From assembly GCA_045113775.1 (NCBI GenBank), contig JBGUJH010000100.1, positions 1-41,896 on the forward strand: a DNA stretch of 41,896 nucleotides, given 5' to 3'. The notes beneath the pieces are model-generated. The model ran no database searches, had not been told where the DNA came from, and was given only the letters and a program-made list of their open reading frames with translations. This DNA comes from CAG-791 sp045113775. Its GTDB lineage: Bacteria; Bacillota; Clostridia; Lachnospirales; Lachnospiraceae. The translations under genes and the position numbers were made by a program. Position 1 is the stretch's first letter. The number at the start of each line of letters is the position of its first letter. This document shows, piece by piece, positions 31,477 to 38,685 of the stretch.

Positions 31477-34400
31477 ATGAACTTATCAAGTTTTATGAAA
31501 AAAAACATTCAGAGTCTTGCGTTGGAAAAAAAGGGGTGTGCGTTTGCTGATAATAAGTCTTCACCCACATTTCTTTCTACTGTTGTAATAAGTCTGGGAG
31601 GCCTTGGAGCACAGACACTGAACAAACTTAAGGGAAAATTCACGAGAGAAGTTGGTGAATGTGACCACATCTGGTTCCGGATGATCGATTCGGATGAAGC
31701 AATATTCAATGACTATTGTATGGAACGACCTGACGGTATGCTGAATGATTCGCCCGATGCCCACATGGAAAGCGGAGAAATGATTCATCTGTATGATCAG
31801 AGTTTGCGTGACTGTTTAGCACCCACAGTGATACCAGCCTATATTGACAAGTGGCTGAACCCTGCTCTGAAAGGTAGAGAAATCAGGCCTGATGGTGCGC
31901 AGATGACGCGGCAGATTGGCCGAGCAATGCTGCTGAATCATTATGAAAGGGTCCGTCATGAGCTGGAAATATCTCTCATTGGAGCTCTGCATGCACCCTA
32001 TCGTCGTCCTATAAACATAATACTGATCGCCGGCGTCTCAGGAGGTACCGGAGGTGGTACCGTAATAGACGTTTCCTATATGATCCACGATCTAATGAAT
32101 CAGTACCACGCTTCTACAAATTATACGTTAGCCGGGTATATTTTTACACCGGACGCGCAATTCTTTGGACCGGTCACCTATCACAGTCCCGAAAACAAAG
32201 CAGCTCTGGAAAGAAACGGCTATGCTGCTCTCAAGGAAATTGACTACTTCATGGACCTCGAGGAGACAGGAAGTGTCTACAGGTTGCAGCTGAGGGACAG
32301 AACGATAGAATGCACGAGAAACATCTTCGATAGCTGCACGCTCGTATCCGGATACAACGAAGCGGGATATCTGCGTGAGACTGCAGATATCATTTCCTGC
32401 CTGACAGATCATCTCATGGATATGCTGACGGATACCAGGGTCAGAATGACCTACCATATGTCCCAATCTATCATGAGCAATGATCATGCATTTATTGATC
32501 AATGGTTTTATCACCATCCAGAACGGAGATATTTTCATCGATATGTGCCATATAAGTATCAGGTCCTTGGTTACAATTCAATCAGAGTACCCAGGGATGA
32601 GATATTCGCGTACTGCGTGGATAGAATCTACGAAGGAGTCCTGAAAGAGTTTAAGAACTTCCGGATAGTCAACAGACAGATGCTGGGAAGGGTATATGAA
32701 GCGGCACACATTCAGAGCCCTGCCAGAGCAGCCGCCTATGCGGCAGAAGCCTGGAGAGTCGAACGGACCCTTCATCTTGATGGATATAATAAGGGTATGG
32801 TCAGATCTAATCCTATGATCGCCTATTATGATGCTTGCGAGGTCTCACAATCGGAAGCGAGGAAGATCAACGATATAATGATGACCAAGCTTGAAAATGA
32901 CATCTATAGTTCCTTGAAAAAGCAGATCGACCTTATATTTGATCAGTACGGCCCCTATGTGGCTATGCGTGCGATCCAGCATGAAAGTGACCGCCCGACA
33001 GATGATGGCCCGAACGAACCTTTTTTTGGGGTGTATGAGCAGTTGATCAAGCTCAGCGCTGCGATGACCGAACAGGAAGCGGCGTACAGAAGGGCCGGAA
33101 ATGCGGATTTAATCAGGGCGAAGGCTGACAATGCCACAAGATTATTTAGCAGGTCACAGGATATGGCTGAATATGTCTCAGAGTGCTGTTCACAGGCAGT
33201 GGAAAGATATCTTAATCCTGTGCTCTACAACGCACTGTCAAAGGTCCTTCTCAATGTCGCTGCCAGAATGAATGATTATAATTCAAAGTTGTTTTCTGTA
33301 TATACAGCAATTATGGATGAGGTGCAGTATATACTGAGTAGAGACGGAGATTATTTTTCGCGAAGAATGAGAGCCAGGATCGGCACCAAAGAACTATACT
33401 CAGTTGATCTGTTTCATTGCGGCGCCGAACACGCCGATCGATTCAAGAAGTACCTTGATGAATTTATCGATCGGATCCCTGTTCATGCACTTGCGCAGAA
33501 TTATATCCGGAGCATGAGGGACAATAAGGAAAAATGGCTCGGCCAGCCGGATGAGAGAAACTTCGATGTGGCCGGCGAAGTCCGGACTCTTATGGACGAC
33601 TGCCTTAGCATGAGCAACATAGTACCCCGGAATATCGAGAAGTTCATTGCGGCGGCTTTCTATCCTGATCCCCTTACACCGGCTCAATTGGATGTATTCT
33701 GGTTTGACGATGCTCAAGACGGACCGAAGATGCAGGCGCTGAATGCCGCTGCCCACTATATCCTCCAAACGCTGGAAGACGGTGCCAAAACGATGGCCTG
33801 TTCCGGCAGAATGATCCCATTAGATGAGTTTGGAAAAAAATACTATTTCGGTGAGTTGCAGGATACTCCGACGCTGAGCGGAATCCTGGCTAAACTCTTG
33901 TATAACAGATATAATCCCCAGTATACCAGATATCATCCCCATATTTCCGTCAGTAATACCAGAGACAGGTTCATTTATACAGCCCGGTATTATGGTCTTC
34001 CTATGTATATTTTGAAAGGTATGGGCGAATACAATGAACAGTATGTAAGAAATCCTGCCCTGGGAATGCATTTGGATGAAAAAGACCAGGATTGGTCGCG
34101 GTTCCAGAATCCTTTTACAATCGATTCGGTAGCTTTGGACATTATGAATGAAGGCAAACAGCCCAGCGTGATCGATACTTATCCTGACAGGATCATCCTG
34201 GATGAGGTAGAGAAGCAGACAAGATATGGCCTTCAGGCCGGATATGTGAAAGTGGAACAAATTCCCGCGGCCGACACAAGGCTCACACTCCATGAAATTT
34301 CTGCAGTTCCGGATGACATGGAACGATTTAAGCAGGAACTATACGATGAAGCACTTCATGCACACGCGGAAGAGAGAGAAGTTGACATTATCACGTTCAT

Positions 34401-34653
34401 GAGCACACACGGGTTTGAACTGGACCAAGTGCTTGTATCTGCCGGTGATACCGACATAGATCTCGGGCTCATGGATTTCGAAAATGCCAGTGCCCAAGAT
34501 AAATATACCAAGTATCGAGATATACCGGTGCCTGTAGAAGATATATACAAGTGGCTCCGCAAGTCTATCAGATATATGGACATCCTGGAGAAAGACTATA
34601 TGATTTTCAAGGAGCTCGAACAAGTTCTCAAAGAGGCGGCAAAGGAGAGCTGA
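31477..34653 (+). CDS. Tubulin/FtsZ-like GTPase-fold protein (Tubulin_2 type)
   Basis: A 1058-aa protein whose first roughly 400 residues show the tubulin/FtsZ nucleotide fold: T1-like loop VVISLGGLGAQTLNKL near residues 36-51 and the T4 signature GVSGGTGGGTVIDVSYM at 186-202 (tubulins GGTGTGS, FtsZ GGTGTG). A T3-equivalent DSDEAIF occurs near 71. This matches the prokaryotic Tubulin_2-like families seen beside kinases, vWA and phosphatase genes. The remaining 650 residues are helical with no family I can name. GGAG is 7 nt before the ATG. It stands as the only plus-strand gene of the region, with two hairpins behind it. Polymer formation is inferred only. Confidence 0.75.
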   Translation: MNLSSFMKKNIQSLALEKKGCAFADNKSSPTFLSTVVISLGGLGAQTLNKLKGKFTREVGECDHIWFRMIDSDEAIFNDYCMERPDGMLNDSPDAHMESGEMIHLYDQSLRDCLAPTVIPAYIDKWLNPALKGREIRPDGAQMTRQIGRAMLLNHYERVRHELEISLIGALHAPYRRPINIILIAGVSGGTGGGTVIDVSYMIHDLMNQYHASTNYTLAGYIFTPDAQFFGPVTYHSPENKAALERNGYAALKEIDYFMDLEETGSVYRLQLRDRTIECTRNIFDSCTLVSGYNEAGYLRETADIISCLTDHLMDMLTDTRVRMTYHMSQSIMSNDHAFIDQWFYHHPERRYFHRYVPYKYQVLGYNSIRVPRDEIFAYCVDRIYEGVLKEFKNFRIVNRQMLGRVYEAAHIQSPARAAAYAAEAWRVERTLHLDGYNKGMVRSNPMIAYYDACEVSQSEARKINDIMMTKLENDIYSSLKKQIDLIFDQYGPYVAMRAIQHESDRPTDDGPNEPFFGVYEQLIKLSAAMTEQEAAYRRAGNADLIRAKADNATRLFSRSQDMAEYVSECCSQAVERYLNPVLYNALSKVLLNVAARMNDYNSKLFSVYTAIMDEVQYILSRDGDYFSRRMRARIGTKELYSVDLFHCGAEHADRFKKYLDEFIDRIPVHALAQNYIRSMRDNKEKWLGQPDERNFDVAGEVRTLMDDCLSMSNIVPRNIEKFIAAAFYPDPLTPAQLDVFWFDDAQDGPKMQALNAAAHYILQTLEDGAKTMACSGRMIPLDEFGKKYYFGELQDTPTLSGILAKLLYNRYNPQYTRYHPHISVSNTRDRFIYTARYYGLPMYILKGMGEYNEQYVRNPALGMHLDEKDQDWSRFQNPFTIDSVALDIMNEGKQPSVIDTYPDRIILDEVEKQTRYGLQAGYVKVEQIPAADTRLTLHEISAVPDDMERFKQELYDEALHAHAEEREVDIITFMSTHGFELDQVLVSAGDTDIDLGLMDFENASAQDKYTKYRDIPVPVEDIYKWLRKSIRYMDILEKDYMIFKELEQVLKEAAKES

Positions 34654-34687
34654 ACATTTCTTTAGAAAATAGAAAGATGCGAAATCT

Positions 34688-34711
34688 CATCCCTGCAGAA
34701 ATGCAGGGATG
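34688..34711 (+). terminator. Hairpin with GAAA tetraloop behind the tubulin-like gene
   Basis: CATCCCTGCA, GAAA, TGCAGGGATG: a perfect 10-bp stem followed by ATTTA. Too few T for a classic terminator, so it may be an mRNA 3' protection hairpin. Confidence 0.55.
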
Positions 34712-34721
34712 ATTTACTAAT

Positions 34722-34779
34722 ACTTCCCATACTAAAAATGGGCTTCGTACCTCTTGGGTGTGGGAAGTTTTCTTTATTA
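34722..34779 (+). terminator. Complex hairpin terminator behind the tubulin-like gene
   Basis: ACTTCCCA (34722-34729) pairs with TGGGAAGT (34761-34768), then TTTTCTTT. The 31-nt interior can form its own stem, CGTACC/GGTGTG. The multi-branch layout resembles right ends of IS200/IS605-type elements, but no transposase or guide-RNA gene is present. Confidence 0.5.
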
Positions 34780-34832
34780 TACTTAAAAGAAGCCATCCGA
34801 CCGCCAACATTCTCTCACAGTGGTCTGACCCG

Positions 34833-35033
34833 TCACTCATCTTCCGCAGATACAGTCACCTCCAGAAGAGCCTCCGACACATTTGACAGCGCATTTTGTA
34901 TCGCCAGCTTTGCCCCCATGAGGTAACTGTTAGCCTTCTCGTTCTCTCCATTCATGGTCATGCACTCTAGAATTGCTATATCTGCGTCCAGATCACTTAT
35001 CAAATTACCAAGTTCTTTATATGGGTCGTACAT
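34833..35033 (-). CDS. Small helical protein, unknown
   Basis: A 66-aa acidic, helical protein without membrane segments (MYDPYKELGNLISDLDADIA, then SNVSEALLEVTVSAEDE). GGAGG lies 8 nt before the ATG at 35033; the ATG five codons earlier lacks a site. It follows the GNAT toxin gene with a 42-nt gap, so it may be a third component of that module or an independent small gene. No family recognised. Confidence 0.6.
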   Translation of the reverse strand: MYDPYKELGNLISDLDADIAILECMTMNGENEKANSYLMGAKLAIQNALSNVSEALLEVTVSAEDE

Positions 35034-35075
35034 CTTCCGCTCCTCCATTACAAAGGGGGCTAACCTCTATTTCTG

Positions 35076-35657
35076 CTAAATAAATTTGTAAAACTGTAAA
35101 TATCTTATATGATCGCGCTCCGATATGCGTTCACTTATTTGTTTATATCCTGCTGTATTTTCATAAAACTCAATTAGTTTTTCCTTATCCTCACAGTCCA
35201 GATATACTACTGCCCCGCCTATTTGGTGCTGTATTCTTTTCAGAACTTCGTCAACACAATCCATCAGCTCTGCACCGGAAACTTGACGTTTTTTTCCTGC
35301 ATTATAGTTCTTTCCGAATTGTGCAAGTAAAAAAGCAGAGACCATATACGATTCATTTCTATTATCTAACGTTGAATAACGACTCATTTTTCGTCTGACT
35401 GTACTACTTAATCCTAAGGCTGGTACCTCTAAGACCTTATGCGCAAGCGTAAAGTATCCAAGCAGTTCTCCGTTCTCATTGTCAGTGACCAGATATGTGA
35501 TTGACAGTTTCTTTTTGGCAAATTCTATTGCCTTGTCTTTCAGAAATATCTGTATCTCGTCATTCTTCTGACTAATAAATTCGGAGAGGATAAGCTCAAG
35601 CTCTTCCTCTCCTTCATAATCCATAATATCTAAAATATTCTCAATAGCTAAACTCAC
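35076..35657 (-). CDS. GNAT acetyltransferase toxin (TA module)
   Basis: A 193-aa GNAT-fold protein. The core shows LSITYLVTDNENGELLGYFT near residue 50 and VVYLDCEDKEKLIEFYENTA near residue 150, the pattern of GNAT proteins with a downstream beta-strand carrying AGYKQI. Related toxins acetylate aminoacyl-tRNA; that activity is inferred here. Its GTG start overlaps the antitoxin's TGA stop in a GTGA tetranucleotide, typical of toxin-antitoxin pairs. No clear pyrophosphate-loop R/QxxGxG/A was seen in a quick reading, which is odd and should be checked. Could also be a plain GNAT acetyltransferase. Confidence 0.65.
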   Translation of the reverse strand: MSLAIENILDIMDYEGEEELELILSEFISQKNDEIQIFLKDKAIEFAKKKLSITYLVTDNENGELLGYFTLAHKVLEVPALGLSSTVRRKMSRYSTLDNRNESYMVSAFLLAQFGKNYNAGKKRQVSGAELMDCVDEVLKRIQHQIGGAVVYLDCEDKEKLIEFYENTAGYKQISERISERDHIRYLQFYKFI

Positions 35658-35851
35658 TTATTGCCGGTCCTTTTCTTATGTCTTAACTCACTGAGCCGCT
35701 TGCTTTCCGTTGCGTCAGCAACAGTTATTGTTGTCTTTGTTCTCCTTTTTAACTGGAATTCTTTGGCAGGTGTATCCATAGCATCTACATACTGCTTGAT
35801 GAATTCCGGGTTATCGATCTTAATGTTTTCAAGAATACTTGATGTTGCCAT
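35654..35851 (-). CDS. Putative antitoxin of the GNAT module
   Basis: A 65-aa protein (MATSSILENIKIDNPEFIKQ at its N terminus), basic in its C-terminal half (FQLKRRTKTTITVADATESK). This N-terminal pattern recurs in small antitoxins of Firmicutes. Antitoxin first, toxin second, 4-nt overlap. ATG at 35851 has GGAGG 8 nt upstream; an ATG three codons earlier is only 3 nt from it. It is likely to bind the palindrome near 35932 and repress its own promoter. Confidence 0.6.
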   Translation of the reverse strand: MATSSILENIKIDNPEFIKQYVDAMDTPAKEFQLKRRTKTTITVADATESKRLSELRHKKRTGNK

Positions 35852-35897
35852 TTCATACACCTCCTTCGCTTTATTTCAAGACTCTCCTCCTGATAAT

Positions 35898-35926
35898 ATT
35901 ATACGAATTTTATATATTATTATCAA
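35898..35926 (-). promoter_or_regulatory. Consensus promoter of the TA module
   Basis: On the minus strand TTGATA (35926-35921), 17 nt, TATAAT (35903-35898). The best promoter match in the window; it drives antitoxin and toxin. Confidence 0.75.
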
Positions 35927-35931
35927 CGAAC

Positions 35932-35943
35932 GTGATATATCAC
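35932..35943. promoter_or_regulatory. Palindromic operator next to the TA promoter
   Basis: GTGATATATCAC is a perfect 12-bp palindrome ending 5 nt upstream of the -35. Position and symmetry suit an antitoxin-binding operator. Confidence 0.5.
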
Positions 35944-35994
35944 CTATGATACTTCTAAAAACTGCCTTCTTCGTGACTTCCAACGTCATGCCCC

Positions 35995-36141
35995 TTACCA
36001 TGGCAGCCATAACTCGTTTTCCTTCATGTCTTTCATGATCAGCATCTCATGTTCCGCGTGGGATATCTTTCCTTCCACGAACATGCGGTACTGTTCGCAC
36101 GGGTCCCCTCTGAATGCCCCCAGAACGCGCTCTGATTTCAT
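35995..36141 (-). CDS. Small ORF of 48 aa, possibly a gene remnant
   Basis: Reads MKSERVLGAFRGDPCEQYRM at its start and ends in NELWLPW. Charge pattern and residue mix look coding, but no ribosome site precedes the ATG. The ATG lies inside a copy of the dispersed GGTGTCAGGTAC motif, 4 nt after the stop of the gene at 36146. It may be a coupled small gene or the tail of a gene interrupted there. Confidence 0.35.
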   Translation of the reverse strand: MKSERVLGAFRGDPCEQYRMFVEGKISHAEHEMLIMKDMKENELWLPW

Positions 36142-36153
36142 GGTGTCAGGTAC
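36142..36153. repeat. GGTGTCAGGTAC dispersed motif
   Basis: TTCATGGTGTCAGGTAC (36137-36153) is identical over 17 bp to 7888-7904. It covers the stop codon of the gene at 36146 and the start of the 48-aa ORF, so the C-terminal residues MST are encoded by the repeat. Confidence 0.6.
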
Positions 36154-36964
36154 TCATTCGATTCACTTCACTACTTACCCGTTTATAATAATTCACGAAG
36201 TCATCAGTTAAATACTTCCCGGGAATCCCATTGAAAAGTTGACAAATGCAATTGTTAATATAAATATAATAATGCTTTATTAGCCTGTAATTATTTTGTG
36301 TTCTTCCAGTCTCCATAAATCCAAGCAGCATTTGAAAATACAGTTGATAAAACATATACACCTGATTTACATATCCCGGAACTATACTATCTTTGGCATT
36401 TAACAGTGGATATAACTTTATAAATCCTTCGCGGAAAGAAGTCTCAAATCTTTCCATCTGAACCAGCCCCGCTTTTGTTATATCGCCATTAACAAGTACG
36501 TTATCAAGACTCTCTTTCCATAAGCATTTCTTAAGATCGGCAACAGTATACGTTCCATTGGAATAATTAAATATTTCATTTAAAAGATACACCGCATACC
36601 TGTCGTAATTATTATCATATAAAGAGAACAGCGACCCAACCGCCAAATAAGACAACATGTCGTCACTGATTGCCCTCTTTATGTCAAAAGAGGGATTTAA
36701 TACACTTTGCAACTCCGACATATCGCTATATTGTTTTACCATATTTAATACTACACGTGTCTGGTTATCCAGCATTTGCTGAGAAAATTTATCAGTCATA
36801 CCATGTTTGATCGTGAGCATTTCCTCAACATCTTTTCTGGATGCTCCTGCATCCCTATAAACCTGTGCTAATTCTTTATCTGTCACCTCTCCAAATGTAT
36901 CATTTAACGCATCCTGAATCTCTTTATCGGCACGTTTTTTTCTGACCCAATCCATTAATCCCAT
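36146..36964 (-). CDS. Helical protein of unknown function
   Basis: I do not recognise this 272-aa protein. It starts MGLMDWVRKKRADKEIQDAL with GGAGG 6 nt upstream; codons further up (to 37069) would add a hydrophobic stretch but lack a site. Features: charged N-terminal helix, DKELAQVYRDAGASRKDVEE near residue 32, then tyrosine- and asparagine-rich helices to the end (NQVYMFYQLYFQMLLGFMET). No signal peptide or clear membrane segments. The C terminus lies in a dispersed repeat, so it may be altered compared with the ancestral gene. Possibly linked with the tubulin-like and kinase genes. Confidence 0.6.
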   Translation of the reverse strand: MGLMDWVRKKRADKEIQDALNDTFGEVTDKELAQVYRDAGASRKDVEEMLTIKHGMTDKFSQQMLDNQTRVVLNMVKQYSDMSELQSVLNPSFDIKRAISDDMLSYLAVGSLFSLYDNNYDRYAVYLLNEIFNYSNGTYTVADLKKCLWKESLDNVLVNGDITKAGLVQMERFETSFREGFIKLYPLLNAKDSIVPGYVNQVYMFYQLYFQMLLGFMETGRTQNNYRLIKHYYIYINNCICQLFNGIPGKYLTDDFVNYYKRVSSEVNRMST

Positions 36965-37163
36965 TTCGCCCTCCATTAACACCTTGTTTTGCATTTGATA
37001 CAATAAGCTGCAACTAAATAATATCATACTGACAAGATACCACAAAACTGATCCCAATGTTAGGGTCATTCTTCCATTCCAAATGTGTTCTCCCCGAAGT
37101 TGATTACGTATAGATGCTTCTTCATTGCCACAGGCCTCCTGATTGATGAAGTCGATAACAGTA

Positions 37164-38159
37164 CTAAAATATTATACTGTTCGGCAGCCGCAGGATCCCA
37201 ATACAGCTGCACCCATAAAAGGCACTGTCTCCAATGATCCTTACACCGTCCGAAATGACCAGTTTCCCGGGATAGTTAAAACACTCGTAAAAGGCTTCTT
37301 TCCCGATCTTTCTCACGCTTCCCGGGATTGCAACATTTCTGAGGCGCCTGCACTTGTAGAAAGTGCGTTCTTTGATCTCTCTGACACCGGCGGAAATCGT
37401 CACGCTCTCCAGTTTCTCACAGCATCGAAACGCTTCTTCCCCTATTGTTTTAACGCTGTCCGGCATGACGATGCTTGTCAGGACATCACACCTGCTGAAC
37501 GCGTACGCCCCGATGCCTGTTACCCCGTCCGGGATGGTCACGTCTCCTCCCGGGCCCGCGTAAGCATAGAGCATGCCGCCTACAATTACAAAGCCCGATG
37601 GATCCGCGAGATTTTTGCAGTCTGTGAAAGCCCTGTCCCCGGCAACTTTGACATCTTCAGGGAACTTCACATTCTTAAGTTTTCTGCACCATAAAAAAGC
37701 ACCTTCCCCGATCCTTGTTATACAGTCTGTATTGGACAGTTCCTCGAGTTCTGTGCATCCATCGAATGCATAGTTGCCGATGCTCGTTACATTTGAGGAA
37801 AACGTCACTCGTTTAAGGCTTTTACAATCATAAAAGGCACCGGTTTCTATGCTTGTAACGCCCTCCGGGATCACCACTTTTTTGAGCTTCTGGCAATACT
37901 CAAACAGGTGTCCCGCAATCCTTTCCAAGTTTTCTGAGAGGGTCACGCTCTCAAGGTTGGCACACCAGCCGAAAGCGCAGTCGCCAATCTCCCACACGCT
38001 GTTTGGAATGATCACGTTCTTAATGCTGTCACACCCCCGGAACGCATCGTTCCCGATCCTGGTCACATTATCCGGGATAGTCACATTCTCTTCATAGCCC
38101 CAGTATTTTATCAAAACACCGTTTTCAATCTCAAAATCGCTGCTATTTCCCATGACCAT
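37164..38159 (-). CDS. BspA-type leucine-rich repeat protein (LRR_5)
   Basis: A 331-aa protein built almost wholly of about 13 BspA-like repeats of 23 residues (pattern IPxxVxxIGxxAFxxCxxLxxV; for example VTIPDNVTRIGNDAFRGCDS). One non-repeat loop near 215-235 (FVIVGGMLYAYAGPGGD) restarts the array. It has no signal peptide, anchor or sortase motif, so unlike many BspA proteins it may be cytoplasmic. The ATG at 38159 is the best start, with AGGAG 11 nt upstream. The array ends abruptly in LRLPNSIIF, perhaps truncated. It lies 67 nt after a broken metallopeptidase gene. Protein binding is the likely role. Confidence 0.85.
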   Translation of the reverse strand: MVMGNSSDFEIENGVLIKYWGYEENVTIPDNVTRIGNDAFRGCDSIKNVIIPNSVWEIGDCAFGWCANLESVTLSENLERIAGHLFEYCQKLKKVVIPEGVTSIETGAFYDCKSLKRVTFSSNVTSIGNYAFDGCTELEELSNTDCITRIGEGAFLWCRKLKNVKFPEDVKVAGDRAFTDCKNLADPSGFVIVGGMLYAYAGPGGDVTIPDGVTGIGAYAFSRCDVLTSIVMPDSVKTIGEEAFRCCEKLESVTISAGVREIKERTFYKCRRLRNVAIPGSVRKIGKEAFYECFNYPGKLVISDGVRIIGDSAFYGCSCIGILRLPNSIIF

Positions 38160-38226
38160 ATCTCGCTTGACTCCTAAACAAACATGGATTTTATGGGCGG
38201 AGAAGCCGCCTGTCCGAAGTGAAAAG

Positions 38227-38685
38227 TCAATTCTCCTCAAACCGCTCAAACTGACTCTTTCCCAGCCCCCACTTCTTCACATCCGCACACGGCCCGGTGA
38301 GTCCAACATAATACGCATCCACATCCGAAAAAACATTTGTGATCAGATCATAATCACTAAAAAAGCAGTGATTCATCAGATCATTCGGTTGATTGCTCAT
38401 AAGATGATCCACATACTTCTGCGTGATCGGGCTGCCGGAATCTGTCTCATACAGATCATAGGCGCCAAAACAGTGCAGCATTTCATGTGCAAACACTGCC
38501 GGCGGGTTTTTCCTCCCCCTTCCGTACGGCACAAACACACAGATTTCCGCCTGATATTTGTCTGCGGCCACGGAATTATCACACATGTAGCACCAGGACC
38601 TATAGTCGTCGCTATTCGGCGCATTCAGGTACACGCAATAAATGATATTGTCCGCTTTGAACTTTTCCAGCTGATAACAAGTTCA
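38227..38685 (-). pseudogene. 5'-truncated metzincin-like metallopeptidase
   Basis: The frame encodes a zinc site of metzincin type, FAHEMLHCFGAYDLYE (HExxHxxGxxD), in a sequence with WCYMCDNSVAADKYQAEI before it and a DLMNHCFF stretch after it that could be the Met-turn region. The open frame runs back through KFKADNIIYCVYLNAPNSDD to a stop at 38683-38685 with no ATG and no ribosome site; the first usable codon is a GTG at 38634. About half or more of a typical catalytic domain is missing at the N terminus. The frame begins just after the kinase stop, so the missing part may have been removed by deletion joining these genes. Confidence 0.65.
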
